Shown here: positions 51,053 to 59,823 of the stretch, in pieces
How the letters are laid out: every line of letters starts with the position of its first letter
How positions within the stretch are numbered: position 1 is the first letter of the stretch
Source: Leisingera coralii
Lineage (GTDB): Bacteria > Pseudomonadota > Alphaproteobacteria > Rhodobacterales > Rhodobacteraceae
Direction of reading: 5' to 3'
Assembly (NCBI RefSeq): GCF_049056525.1
Contig: NZ_JBHUPT010000030.1
Coordinates: 1 to 64,000, forward strand
Length of the DNA: 64,000 nucleotides
Notes under the pieces: model-generated
Database searches by the model: none
The model's input: only the letters and a program-made list of their open reading frames with translations
What the model was told of the DNA's origin: nothing
Program-made: the position numbers and the translations under genes

Positions 51053-51940
51053 ATGATGGTGTCCCGCCGGATCCCTCTCCATCAGATCAACGCCTTCGAG
51101 GCGGCGGCGCGCTGCCTGAGTTTTTCGCGCGCCGCACAAGAGCTGAACGTGCAGCAGCCCGCGGTCAGCCGGCACATCGCGGCGCTGGAGGCGGATTTGG
51201 GCGTTTCCCTTTTCCTCCGAAGCAAACCGCGCCTGACACTGACAGAGGAAGGGGAAATCCTGGCCGGGGCAGTCGCCGCAGGCTTTGATGCAATCCGCGA
51301 GGGGCTTGAGACACTGCGCGCCCGGAGCGGCGATGAAACCATCATCGTCAGCGCCAGCATCGGGTTTACCAGCCTCTACCTGCTGCCCCGCCTGGCCGGG
51401 TTTCAGGCGGCCTTTCCGGATATCAAGCTGCAGGTCATCACCCGGGATCAGAACGCGGATTTCGACCCCGGGAAATGCGATGCGGTCATCCTGTTCGGCG
51501 AAGACGGCCTGGCCGGGGCAGAGAGCCGGCTGATCTTCAAGGAAACGATGATTGCCGTCTGCCACCCCGGTCTTTTGCGTGATGGAGCACCGATGGACCT
51601 GCCATCGCTGGGACAGCAAAAGCTGCTTCATTTGAACAGTTCAGACCATAACAAGGACTGGAACCGCTTCTTTCAGGAAACCGGTGTTGTCCCCCCCAAA
51701 CCGCCCGCCCATGACAGTTACCTCAGCTACATGGTCTACTTGCGGGCCATCCAGAACGGTCTGGGGGTCGGCATTGGCTGGCGCCACATACTGGATGAGT
51801 TTCTGGCGAACGGAACGCTGGCGCTTGCTTGCGAGCACGAATGCAAAACCCAACGCGGGTATTACTGCTCCTTGACTCCAACGGGCGCCCGAAAGGCTGG
51901 AACAACGTATTTTCTGGACTGGATCGGACGGCTCGAGTGA
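51053..51940 (+). CDS. LysR-family regulator (GcvA-like) of the six-gene operon
   Basis: A 295-residue LysR regulator with the GcvA-type start RIPLHQINAFEAAARCLSFS and AAQELNVQQPAVSRHIAALE. The effector domain follows from about 92. Two ATGs and one GTG (51059) are close together; AAGGA at 51048-51052 best fits the GTG, which would shorten the protein by two residues. It is divergent from the six-gene catabolic operon and probably regulates it. Confidence 0.9.
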   Translation: MMVSRRIPLHQINAFEAAARCLSFSRAAQELNVQQPAVSRHIAALEADLGVSLFLRSKPRLTLTEEGEILAGAVAAGFDAIREGLETLRARSGDETIIVSASIGFTSLYLLPRLAGFQAAFPDIKLQVITRDQNADFDPGKCDAVILFGEDGLAGAESRLIFKETMIAVCHPGLLRDGAPMDLPSLGQQKLLHLNSSDHNKDWNRFFQETGVVPPKPPAHDSYLSYMVYLRAIQNGLGVGIGWRHILDEFLANGTLALACEHECKTQRGYYCSLTPTGARKAGTTYFLDWIGRLE

Positions 51941-52435
51941 TCATATCCAGCGCCGGGCAGGCCCGCACTGCTGCCGCCCGTCCGAACAAGGGCTCCCAAC
52001 CTGCGGAGCCTTACGGGTGCCGGCCTCGGCGGCGGTGGGTGCCAGTGGCCAAGCCCCCCAGGAACCCCCCATAGTATTTAGTTGTTGGGGTTTTGCCCGC
52101 GGAACAGACGGTCCTTTCGAACATCAGGCCTTTCAAACACCCGGCCCGGCCTTTGCCTCTTCATTCTCCGCCGCACTTGATCCGAATGACCGATCCGCCC
52201 GCAGCAGCAGCATTTCGGAGACGCATCAGATTTCACCGGAACGGTCCTTGAAAGCCGGGCTGAGACGCGAGCTTCAATCCGGTCATTCGCCTCGGCCGGT
52301 CACGACAATAAGCGGCGCGGGCGAAGCCTTGCCGGCGCTCCGCCTAACGGCCGGTTCCAGCCGGTTTCTTTCCGGGGGTGCACAGGTTGCGCCAGAAGCC
52401 GAAGACAGCTGCCGGCGCAAGCCTGCCGGGCAAGC
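51941..52435. other. Intergenic region, no gene recognised
   Basis: About 495 bases between the convergent LysR and ABC genes. An open frame at 52017-52439 has skewed composition, no ribosome binding site and no family likeness. AACCCC (52066 area) and GGGGTT (52094 area) could form a weak hairpin near a local AT-rich patch. Confidence 0.45.
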
Positions 52436-53164
52436 CTAATGGTTCAGAATCTTGCTCAGGAAGTCCTGCGCACGTTCGCTTTCGGGGTTGCCGAAGAAGT
52501 CCTCCGTAGGGCGGTCCTCGACCACCCGGCCGGCATCCATGAACACCACCCGGTCCGCCACCTTGCGGGCAAAGCCCATCTCGTGGGTGACAACCATCAT
52601 CGTCATGCCGTCCTGCGCCAACTCGACCATCACATCCAGAACCTCGTTGATCATTTCCGGATCAAGGGCTGATGTCGGCTCGTCGAAAAGCATCGCAATC
52701 GGGTCCATCGCAAGGGCCCGGCTGATCGCCACCCTCTGCTGCTGGCCGCCCGACAGCTGCCCGGGGAACTTCTCGATGTGCGGCAGCAGCCCGACCCGGC
52801 TGATCAGGGCCTCGGCCTTGGCGTTGGCTTCGTCGCGCGACCGGCCCAGAACCTTCTGCTGGCCCAGGCACAGGTTCTCGCGCACGCTCATGTGCGGGTA
52901 CAGCTCGAAGTGCTGGAACACCATGCCGATCCGCGAGCGCAGCTTGGTGAGGTTGGTGCCCTTTTTCGTGACGTCCACATCCTCAACCAGGATGCGGCCC
53001 TGCTGAACCGGCTCCAGCCCGTTCACGCATTTGATCAGGGTCGACTTGCCGGAGCCGGACGGCCCGCAGACCACCACGACCTCGCCCTTGCCGACATGGG
53101 TGGTGCAATCGGTCAGCACCTGGAAGTCGCCGTACCGTTTGGAGATGTTTTCGATGCTGATCAT
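52436..53164 (-). CDS. Polar amino-acid ABC transporter, ATP-binding protein
   Basis: A 242-residue ABC ATPase of the polar amino-acid uptake group (GlnQ/GltL type). Walker A GPSGSGKST, Q-loop VFQHFELYPHM, signature LSGGQQQR, Walker B AMLFDEPTSALDPE and H-loop VTHEMGFA are all intact. The ATG at 53164 overlaps the permease stop by four bases. The frame continues open upstream but this is another gene's antisense-free overlap, not protein. Last gene of the lyase-SBP-permease-permease-ATPase operon. Confidence 0.95.
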   Translation of the reverse strand: MISIENISKRYGDFQVLTDCTTHVGKGEVVVVCGPSGSGKSTLIKCVNGLEPVQQGRILVEDVDVTKKGTNLTKLRSRIGMVFQHFELYPHMSVRENLCLGQQKVLGRSRDEANAKAEALISRVGLLPHIEKFPGQLSGGQQQRVAISRALAMDPIAMLFDEPTSALDPEMINEVLDVMVELAQDGMTMMVVTHEMGFARKVADRVVFMDAGRVVEDRPTEDFFGNPESERAQDFLSKILNH

Positions 53165-53817
53165 GCGGTTTTGGCCTTCTGAAGGCGCCGGACAAGGAGC
53201 GAGCCGGCGAAGCAAATGGTGAAGTAGACAAGCGCGGCGAAAATATACATTTCCGCCAGCCGGCCCTCGGTGCGGGCCACGATTGAGGATGCGGTCATGA
53301 AGTCGCGCAGGCTGACGACGAAGACCAGGCTGGTGTCCTGGAACAGGATGATGCCCTGGGTCACCAGGATCGGGATCATGTTCCGGAACGCCTGCGGCAG
53401 AACCACATAGCGCTGGATCTGCCAGTAGCTGAGGCCGGTGGCCTGCCCGGCATGCACCTGCCCCTTGCGGACCGATTGGATGCCCGCGCGGATGATTTCC
53501 GAATAATAGGCCGCCTCGAACATGACAAAGGCGATCAGCGCCGAGTAGAAGCCTCCGATCGGGCGGCCCAGTGCCAGCGGCACCAGGAAGTAGAACCAGA
53601 AGATCACCAGGATCAGCGGCACCGAGCGGATCAGGTTCACATATCCGGCGGCGGCCAGAGCCAGGGGCATGATGCCGGAGAGCCGCATCAGTGCCAGGCC
53701 GGTGCCCAGGATGATGCCGCCGATCACCGCCAGAAAGGTCAGCCAAAGCGACAGTTGCAGCCCTTGCCACAGGAAGGGAAGGTTGCTGGAAATGACGGAA
53801 AGATCAAAATCACCCAT
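53161..53817 (-). CDS. Polar amino-acid ABC transporter permease (GltK type)
   Basis: A 218-residue inner-membrane permease with about five helices and the EAA loop AYYSEIIRAGIQSVRKGQVHAGQATGLS, the coupling helix contacting the ATPase. It ends by overlapping the ATPase ATG and begins three bases after the companion permease stop. The two permeases form a heterodimer. Substrate is set mainly by the binding protein upstream. Confidence 0.93.
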   Translation of the reverse strand: MGDFDLSVISSNLPFLWQGLQLSLWLTFLAVIGGIILGTGLALMRLSGIMPLALAAAGYVNLIRSVPLILVIFWFYFLVPLALGRPIGGFYSALIAFVMFEAAYYSEIIRAGIQSVRKGQVHAGQATGLSYWQIQRYVVLPQAFRNMIPILVTQGIILFQDTSLVFVVSLRDFMTASSIVARTEGRLAEMYIFAALVYFTICFAGSLLVRRLQKAKTA

Positions 53818-53820
53818 GGC

Positions 53821-54537
53821 TCAGCCCTTTCCGACAAAACCCGGGATACGGGTATATTTTTCAAGCGATTGCGCGATCACCGTCGCACCAAGCGCAATGA
53901 CCACATAGATGACCGTCGCAGCGGTGAAGGCTTCAAACCCCTGAAAGGTGTATTCGGCGATCTGCTGGCTTTGCGCGGTCAGTTCCAGAAGCCCGATGGT
54001 GAGCGCCAGGGAGGAGTTCTTGAAGATGGTCAGGAACTCGGAGGTCATCGGCGGCACGATCAGCCGGAAGGAAATCGGCAGCAGCACATAGCGGTAGGTT
54101 TGCGCGGTGGAGAAGCCGTTGGCGTAGGCCGCGCTGGTCAGGCCGGGGCCCACAGCGTTGATCCCGGCACGGACCTGTTCCGCCACGCGGCTGGCGGTGT
54201 AGAGGCCCAGGCCGATCACCGCCGTGACATACTCGGGATTCGGCATGTCCCGCTTCATCCAGCGGCCCAGATCGTCCGGGACGATTTCGGGCATCACGAA
54301 GTACCACAGGAACAGCTGCACCAGGAGCGGCACGTTGCGGAAAAGCTCGACATAGGCGGTGCAGATGGCGGCAGCGGGCCTTGACGGCAGGGTGCGTCCG
54401 ACACCGATCAGCACGCCGGCGGCCAGAGCCAGAACCCAGGCTGCAAGCGCGACCGCAAAGGTCCAGCCCACCCCTGACATCAGCCAGCCCAGGTATTCCT
54501 CCTCAAAGAGGACACCCCAGTTCCAGTTGTAATTCAT
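53821..54537 (-). CDS. Polar amino-acid ABC transporter permease (GltJ type)
   Basis: A 238-residue permease. Family blocks include TAYVELFRNVPLLVQLFLWY and the EAA loop ASRVAEQVRAGINAVGPGLTSA. The ATG at 54537 is chosen because the protein starts MNYNWNWGVLFEEEYLGWL, as in GltJ relatives; an extension to 54573 lies in the hairpin region. It follows the binding protein by 72 bases, which hold a stable stem-loop. Confidence 0.93.
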   Translation of the reverse strand: MNYNWNWGVLFEEEYLGWLMSGVGWTFAVALAAWVLALAAGVLIGVGRTLPSRPAAAICTAYVELFRNVPLLVQLFLWYFVMPEIVPDDLGRWMKRDMPNPEYVTAVIGLGLYTASRVAEQVRAGINAVGPGLTSAAYANGFSTAQTYRYVLLPISFRLIVPPMTSEFLTIFKNSSLALTIGLLELTAQSQQIAEYTFQGFEAFTAATVIYVVIALGATVIAQSLEKYTRIPGFVGKG

Positions 54538-54559
54538 GATTGTATACCCTGATGAAGGA

Positions 54560-54589
54560 GCCGGGCCCCGCAAGCCGCGAAGGCCCGGC
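54560..54589 (-). promoter_or_regulatory. Intercistronic mRNA hairpin
   Basis: GCCGGGCC (54560-54567) pairs with GGCCCGGC (54582-54589) between the binding-protein and permease genes. Such hairpins protect the upstream message and raise binding-protein levels over permease levels. Confidence 0.55.
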
Positions 54590-54609
54590 CGTGCAGGTGC
54601 GGAAAGAGA

Positions 54610-55473
54610 TTATTCAGGCAGCGCGTTGATTTGGAACGCGGACTTCAGCAGGTCGGTCTGCGCAACGCCCAGCGGATCGAACCACTTGGCATAGATCTCG
54701 TTGATCTCGCCCGAGCGGAACACCTCGGCCAGGGCCTTCTTGCCCACCAGTTCAAAGGCGCTGTCGTCGCGGCGCACCATCAGCGCATAGGGGTCGAAGG
54801 AGAGAAAATCGCCCACAACCTCGAATGCGTCGGGTGACTTGGACTTGGCGATCAGCCCGTACAGCAGGATATGATCGGTGGCATAGACATCCACCCGGTC
54901 GGTTTCCAGCGACAGCATGCCTTCAGCATGGTCACGCACCGGGAGCACCTTCACATCCAGCCCCAGCTCTTCGATGGCAGCCTTGACCGCGCGCTCGTTG
55001 GTGGTCCCCTGCGACAGCGCAACGGCTTTGCCTTCCAGGTCCGCGACCGAGCTGATGCCCGACCCCTTGCGCACCATCAGCTTGGTTCCGGTAATGAAGG
55101 TGGTCGGCAGGTATTCCACCTGTTCCTGACGGGCCAGGTTGTTGGTGGTCGAGCCGCATTCCAAGTCGATGGTGCCGTTGGCCATCAGTGCGATCCGGGT
55201 CTTCGGGTTCACCGGCACGTATTTGATCGACAGTTCCTTGCCCAGTTCCGCAGACACGGCATCGACCACTTTCATGCAAAGGTCGATCGAATAGCCAACC
55301 GGTTTCTGGTTCTCATCCAGATAGGCGAATGGAACCGAGCTTTCGCGGTGCCCGATGACAATCTCGCCCGAGGCATCGATCTTGGCCAGGGTTCCCGTGC
55401 GGTCCTGGGCGGAGGCCGGGGCCGCCAGGGCCAAAGCGAAGGCCAAGGCGGCCGCTGGTTTCAGAAATTTCAT
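54610..55473 (-). CDS. Periplasmic amino-acid-binding protein (GltI-like)
   Basis: A 287-residue solute-binding protein. A signal peptide (MKFLKPAAALAFALALAAPA, cleaved after SAQ) leads to the type II binding fold with IVIGHRESSVPFAYLDENQK, GYSIDLCMKVVDAV and IDLECGSTTNN, close to glutamate/aspartate-binding GltI. GGGAGAAC precedes the ATG. The gene follows a CuyA-like lyase by 34 bases. L-cysteate is a sulfonic analogue of aspartate, so it is a sensible ligand here; that is inference. Confidence 0.93.
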   Translation of the reverse strand: MKFLKPAAALAFALALAAPASAQDRTGTLAKIDASGEIVIGHRESSVPFAYLDENQKPVGYSIDLCMKVVDAVSAELGKELSIKYVPVNPKTRIALMANGTIDLECGSTTNNLARQEQVEYLPTTFITGTKLMVRKGSGISSVADLEGKAVALSQGTTNERAVKAAIEELGLDVKVLPVRDHAEGMLSLETDRVDVYATDHILLYGLIAKSKSPDAFEVVGDFLSFDPYALMVRRDDSAFELVGKKALAEVFRSGEINEIYAKWFDPLGVAQTDLLKSAFQINALPE

Positions 55474-55507
55474 GATGTTCTCCCTGTTGAACTGGTGTTT
55501 TCTTCCG

Positions 55508-56581
55508 TTAGTCCTGATAGCCCGGCAGGCCGAAGATGCCGGGGTATCCAAACAGCGCCGCGCTGCCGCCGGTATGCAGGAACACGATGTTATCCATGCC
55601 GTCGAAATAGCCCTTGCGGACCTGGTCGAGCAGGCCGTCGACCCCCTTGCCCGAATAGACCGGATCAAACAGAAGCCCCTCGAGCCGGGCCAGCTTCAGA
55701 AGCGCCGCGCGCATGCCCTCGGTCGGCAGCCCGTAGCCTGGCCCCACATAGTCGCAATTCGCCCGCACCGAGGCCCGGTCGATTTCGGCCCCCATGCCAA
55801 GGTAGTCCATGGTCTTGCAGGCCAGATCGAAGACCATGCTTTCCTGTTTTTCCTGCGGCGCCCGCACGCCGATCCCCAGCAGATGAATATCGCTTGCAAG
55901 GCCCGCAAGGCCCGCCACCAGCCCGGCCTGGGTGCCGGAACTTCCGGTGGCATGGACCAGCGCGTCGATCTTCAGCCCCATCGCCGCGGCCTGCTCCTCC
56001 AGTTCGGCGGCGCAGTTCACATACCCCAGCGCACCGACGCGGTTCGAACCGCCGCCGGGGATGATGTAGGTCTTGCGGCCCTGGTCCTGCAGCGCACCGG
56101 CCAGGGTTTCCATCTCGGCATTCATGTCAGCACCGCCGGCACGTTTGGAGATGGTCGCGCCATGCAGCTGGTCCAGCAGAACGTTGCCGTTGAAATTATA
56201 GGCTTCGTCCTTCGACCCGGTGCGGTCCTCCAGCAGGATGTGGCAATCCAGGCCCAGCTTGGCCGCCGCCGCCGCCGTCTGGCGGGCATGGTTGGACTGG
56301 GTGGCCCCCTGGGTGATCACCGTATCGGCGCCGAGCTTCAGCGCCTCAGCCATCAGGAATTCCAGTTTGCGGGTCTTGTTGCCGCCGGAGGCGAGGCCGG
56401 TGCAGTCATCGCGCTTGACCCAGATGCGCGGCCCGCCCAGCTCTTCGCTCAATCTGTCCAGGGGCTCCAAAGGGGTTGGCAGGTGGCCCAGCCGCACACG
56501 CGGAAAGTTGCCAAGTGCGCGCTTTACAAGCGCGAGATTGCCGCCCCCGGCGGTTGGGTCTTCTGTCACTGCGGTGGTCAT
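55508..56581 (-). CDS. cuyA: Probable L-cysteate sulfo-lyase / D-cysteine desulfhydrase
   Basis: A 357-residue fold-II PLP enzyme. The Schiff-base Lys69 is in LASGGNKTRKLEF; QGATQSNHARQTAAAAAKLG, HATGSSGTQAGLVAGL and HTGGSAALFGYPG are conserved. It recalls the roseobacter cysteate lyase CuyA (LGHLPTPLEPLDRLSEELGG segment), which splits L-cysteate to pyruvate, sulfite and ammonia. It leads an operon with a glutamate-type amino-acid importer, fitting an acidic sulfonated substrate. D-cysteine desulfhydrase remains possible. The start is at 56581 after an AAAGGGATG site. The open frame extends to 57517 antisense to the LysR gene but that part is not protein. Confidence 0.7.
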   Translation of the reverse strand: MTTAVTEDPTAGGGNLALVKRALGNFPRVRLGHLPTPLEPLDRLSEELGGPRIWVKRDDCTGLASGGNKTRKLEFLMAEALKLGADTVITQGATQSNHARQTAAAAAKLGLDCHILLEDRTGSKDEAYNFNGNVLLDQLHGATISKRAGGADMNAEMETLAGALQDQGRKTYIIPGGGSNRVGALGYVNCAAELEEQAAAMGLKIDALVHATGSSGTQAGLVAGLAGLASDIHLLGIGVRAPQEKQESMVFDLACKTMDYLGMGAEIDRASVRANCDYVGPGYGLPTEGMRAALLKLARLEGLLFDPVYSGKGVDGLLDQVRKGYFDGMDNIVFLHTGGSAALFGYPGIFGLPGYQD

Positions 56582-56683
56582 CAATACATCCCTTTTGCGT
56601 ATTTCTAGTAAGGCTAACCGCTGAAAAAGCCGTTGAACAATGCAAGTATTGCAGTCTACCCATACATTTGGTATGAGTGGCCC

Positions 56684-57571
56684 GTGGATACTCGCCTTCT
56701 CGAAGATGCTCTGATCCTGCTGGAGGAGCGCAGCCTGACTGCCGCTGCGGCGCGCAGGAACGTGACCCAGCCAGCCTTTTCCAGGCGCATACGTGCATTG
56801 GAGCATTGGATTGGCAGGAGCTTGCTGGTCCGCGAGGCCAACCGGGTGGAATTGTCCCCCATACTGCTGCAAAGCGAATCTCAGATCCGGGCGCTGCTGG
56901 CGCATCTGCGGCAATTGCACGGGCATCTGAAAAACGCCGAAGGCAGCGGCGAGCCGCTGGTGCTGGTGACCCAGCACTCGCTGTCGGCGTCGGTCGTCCC
57001 GGAGCTTCTCCGCAAGTTCCGCACAAGCAGCCAGCCGCGGCAAATCCGGTTGCGGACGCAAAATCAGGTTGCGGCCATGTCCACGTTTCTGCGCCACGAA
57101 GGCGATGTCCTTGTGAGCTATGAATACCGCGAACTGCCGCAGGCGCCTTTTGACGATACCGTTGACCGCTATGTCTGGCGGCGGGACACCCTGCTTCCCG
57201 TCGTTGGCGGCGCGCTGCGGCATGAACTCCTCGAAGGCCAGATCCTGCCGCCGGATGCGCCCTGCATTGACTATCCTGCCGAAAGTTTCTTCGGGCAGAT
57301 TTTGTCGCTGCACCAGCACAGGGCTGAACGGCCCTGGGCGGCGGCGGCGGCAGTGGAAAGCGCGTTCTCGGTGGGAATTGCCCAGATGGTTCTGGAAGGA
57401 AGCGGCGCCGCCTGGGTGCCTCACTCCCTCATTCGAAACCACATCATCTCCGGCGATGTTGTTATTCTCTCTCCAGAGTACGGCCGCCTGCCGCTGGATA
57501 TCGTCCTTTACACCCATGTATCCAATCCACGCGGGGCCCTTTTCCGGAAATCTGTTGCTGACCTGGTTTGA
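56684..57571 (+). CDS. LysR-family regulator of the lyase-ABC operon
   Basis: A 295-residue LysR regulator with helix-turn-helix TRLLEDALILLEERSLTAAA and ARRNVTQPAFSRRIRALEHW. GTG 56684 places the domain correctly; the frame is open to a TTG at 56633, so 17 more residues are possible. It is divergent from the CuyA-like gene with about a 100-base gap. By position it should sense the imported amino acid. Confidence 0.88.
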   Translation: MDTRLLEDALILLEERSLTAAAARRNVTQPAFSRRIRALEHWIGRSLLVREANRVELSPILLQSESQIRALLAHLRQLHGHLKNAEGSGEPLVLVTQHSLSASVVPELLRKFRTSSQPRQIRLRTQNQVAAMSTFLRHEGDVLVSYEYRELPQAPFDDTVDRYVWRRDTLLPVVGGALRHELLEGQILPPDAPCIDYPAESFFGQILSLHQHRAERPWAAAAAVESAFSVGIAQMVLEGSGAAWVPHSLIRNHIISGDVVILSPEYGRLPLDIVLYTHVSNPRGALFRKSVADLV

Positions 57572-57918
57572 CAGAGGCCCGGAATTCTTGCGTCAGCGGC
57601 CATCCGCGCTTGTTACCTCGGGCAGTGTCCCGGCAGTTGGTGCAATTTCCGCCGGCAGCGCGGGCTGAGCGGAGCTTTCGCGCAGCGAAGCGAGGCCCGC
57701 GCGGGCCGCTTGGCGGCCCCGGTTGTTCTTCGGCTCAAGTTTGGATTGCCGGCCTGGCTTTGACCGAGGGCAGCCTGCCAGAGACTTCAGCGCTGCCGCA
57801 GCAATACCCGGCGCTGTGTGCATGCGCGGCGCGAAAGTGACGCTTCTGCCAGGCTCAAACCTTGGCCGCCATAGACGCGGCAAACACGCAGTGGAGAATC
57901 GCAAGCTGGTTGCCGCAC
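57572..57918. other. Intergenic region, no gene recognised
   Basis: About 350 bases between convergent lysR and agmatinase genes. Short GC-rich frames only; no motif, ribosome binding site or RNA gene seen. Confidence 0.45.
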
Positions 57919-57944
57919 GAAAAAAGGCGGGGAAGCCCCCGCCC
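57919..57944 (-). terminator. Intrinsic terminator of the agmatinase gene
   Basis: Read leftward: GGCGGGG (57943-57937) then a 4-base loop, CCCCGCC (57932-57926), then TTTTTTCG. A stem of seven G-C rich pairs with a T-run, nine bases after the agmatinase stop. Confidence 0.8.
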
Positions 57945-57952
57945 TTTCCGGC

Positions 57953-58894
57953 TTACATCTGAGACGCCGCGAGGCAGGTCATTTCCAGCAGCAGCGTCGC
58001 GCCCGCGAGCGCGGTTATCTCGGCGTGGTCAAAGGGCGGAGACACCTCAACGACATCCGCGCCTACCAGATTCACGCCGCCAAGCTTGCGGATCAATGAG
58101 ATCGCCTGCCATGTGCTCAGCCCGCCGCAGACCGGCGTGCCGGTTCCTGGCGCGTAGGCCGGGTCGAGCGCGTCAATGTCAAAGGTCAGGTATGCCGGGC
58201 GGCCGCCAACCACTTCCTTGATCCGCTTCACGGTCGCCTCGACGCCTTGCTCATGCACGAATTCGGCAGTCAGCGTGTTGAAGCCATGCGAGCTGGCATT
58301 ATAGGTCCTCAAGCCTGCCTGGATGGAATGTTCAGCATCCAGAATGCCTTCTTTTGCAGCGTGGTAGAACATCGACCCGTGGTCGAACCTCCTGTGCTGC
58401 TCTTCCCATGTATCCGAATGCGCATCGATCTGGATCAGCGAGATCGGCCCATGCCGCTCTGCCTGCGCACGCAGGATCGGTTCAGTGACCGAATGATCTC
58501 CGCCCATGGTCAGAAGGAAGGCCCCGGAGCTCAGAATTTGCTTTGCCTCTCTGAAGATCGTCTCCGGGATTTCCATCGGGAAGCCAGGGTCAAACGAACA
58601 ATCGCCGTAGTCCACCATGCGCAGCTTCTCGAAGGGGTCGAAATCCCAGTGCCAGGGGCCACCGTCCCACGCGACATTGGTAGACGCTGCCCGGATGCTT
58701 CTTGGACCAAACCGGCAGCCGGGCCGGTTGGTGACGCTCAGGTCGTAGGGCACACCCCAGGCGACGATATCGGCGCCCTCCAGGTCACGGGAATACAGCC
58801 GCCGGAACAGGCTGGTTGCACCGCTGTAGGTGGGCTCATAGCCCATTCCGGATTGATGATTTCCCGTAAAGGCACGATCAGTTGCATCTACCAT
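57953..58894 (-). CDS. speB: Agmatinase / guanidino-acid ureohydrolase
   Basis: A 313-residue ureohydrolase with the binuclear manganese ligands in TMGGDHSVTEP, IQIDAHSDTWEE and TFDIDALDPAYAPGTGTP. Agmatinase gives putrescine and urea; guanidinobutyrase or guanidinopropionase activity is possible for this branch. ATG 58894 is chosen, after GGGAGACG; an open extension to 59074 has no start signal. It is monocistronic with a clear terminator. It could use agmatine from the decarboxylase at 1308 if that enzyme takes arginine. Confidence 0.88.
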   Translation of the reverse strand: MVDATDRAFTGNHQSGMGYEPTYSGATSLFRRLYSRDLEGADIVAWGVPYDLSVTNRPGCRFGPRSIRAASTNVAWDGGPWHWDFDPFEKLRMVDYGDCSFDPGFPMEIPETIFREAKQILSSGAFLLTMGGDHSVTEPILRAQAERHGPISLIQIDAHSDTWEEQHRRFDHGSMFYHAAKEGILDAEHSIQAGLRTYNASSHGFNTLTAEFVHEQGVEATVKRIKEVVGGRPAYLTFDIDALDPAYAPGTGTPVCGGLSTWQAISLIRKLGGVNLVGADVVEVSPPFDHAEITALAGATLLLEMTCLAASQM

Positions 58895-59218
58895 GATTTC
58901 GTCTCCCAAATCAGAAGGCGACAGCGTTGCAGAATAATTTCCAAGCGTATCGGGTAGTCCTGTGCAGGGAGAAAGGTTGCTTGAGACCGGCTTGGGAACA
59001 AGTAGCGAAAGCGGAACCGCAGCTTCGGCCGCACCTAACTGGCTGGCGGTCTCATCCCGCTCGGCAGTGGCCAAGCGCTGCCATCAGCGCCGCTTCCGCT
59101 TTCGGACACACGAAACATGCCGCGATTGCGAAACACCGTATCTGGACCAAGGTCCAGTGCGGGCTCTGACAGGTCATTGCCTGCGTCACGCAAGCACCTG
59201 CATTTCAGCCCTTCTTCT
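58895..59218. other. Intergenic region upstream of agmatinase
   Basis: About 320 bases with the leftward promoter of speB. No gene recognised; a purine-rich frame at 58927-59169 has no family likeness. Confidence 0.45.
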
Positions 59219-59632
59219 TCAGGCCGCAGCCTCGGCCTCGATCTCGACCATCAGGTCCGGCAGCGCCAGCTGCCGGATGCCGAGCAGGCTCTGCGGCGGC
59301 CGGATCCCGGCCGGCCTTATCCACTCGGCATAGACATCATAATGCTCCAGAAAGGCGTCAACATCCGTGGTGAAAAACCGCAGAAACACCAGGTTCCGCC
59401 GCCCCATGCCAGCGTCCCTCAGAATCGTGTCCACGTTGCCAAGCGCAATCCCGATCTGCCTGCGCATGTCGCCGGGTGCGGAAACCGTCACCCCCAGCGG
59501 CGCATCCGCATCTTCCTGCAGGTCCACCTGCCCCGAACACCGCAGAAGCCGCGTGGCACCCTCCACCACCTCGCCCTGATCCATCAGATAGGCCAGACCC
59601 CATTGGCTGGGATTGACGGACATACGCTTCAT
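59219..59632 (-). CDS. RidA/YjgF/YER057c family protein
   Basis: A 137-residue RidA-fold protein; relatives hydrolyse reactive enamine/imine intermediates or act as ring-opening deaminases. Conserved parts are RLLRCSGQVDLQEDADAPLG, DMRRQIGIALGNVDTILRDA and RNLVFLRFFTTDVDAF. The usual RidA arginine-containing end (PxxxVEIEAxA) appears as LPDLMVEIEAEAA. The ATG at 59632 follows GGAGG. It lies between speB and the nqr operon on the same strand, and PLP lyases nearby produce enamine products it could clear. Confidence 0.85.
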   Translation of the reverse strand: MKRMSVNPSQWGLAYLMDQGEVVEGATRLLRCSGQVDLQEDADAPLGVTVSAPGDMRRQIGIALGNVDTILRDAGMGRRNLVFLRFFTTDVDAFLEHYDVYAEWIRPAGIRPPQSLLGIRQLALPDLMVEIEAEAAA

Positions 59633-59744
59633 CGCTGCCTCCACTGTTCAACTAGAAACACGCACTCAAATCCCCGGCAGTGCCCCCAGCTTACAACGGC
59701 CGGGGAAATTCTGCCAAACCGCATGTGCCGCCTGCCCGCCAAAG

Positions 59745-59788
59745 GGTGCATGGCCGGTGCACGGGGGGTGTACAGGGGGTGCACGGAT
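59745..59788. repeat. Four direct repeats phased at exactly 11 bases
   Basis: GGTGCATGGCC, GGTGCACGGGG, GGTGTACAGGG and GGTGCACGGAT follow one another without a gap, starting at 59745, 59756, 59767 and 59778. Each holds the near-palindrome GTGyAC. The array lies about 113 bases upstream of ridA and 36 bases past the nqr terminator, so it may be a regulatory site. Confidence 0.7.
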
Positions 59789-59823
59789 GCCACCCCCCTG
59801 CCCGGCCCTCTCCTGAAGGCACG

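Noticed and set aside
52017..52439. A 140-codon frame in the LysR-ABC gap
   Set aside because: No ribosome binding site, no recognisable motif and low-complexity Ser/Ala/Pro composition.
52436..53770. A 444-residue reading of the ABC ATPase gene
   Set aside because: Residues before MISIEN are the permease gene in another frame, rich in Arg, Gly and His; the ATG at 53164 gives a normal-length ATPase.
55508..57517. A 669-residue reading of the CuyA-like gene
   Set aside because: The extra N-terminal part lies antisense to a well-supported LysR gene and lacks family similarity; the start at 56581 with an SD-like site fits the family length.
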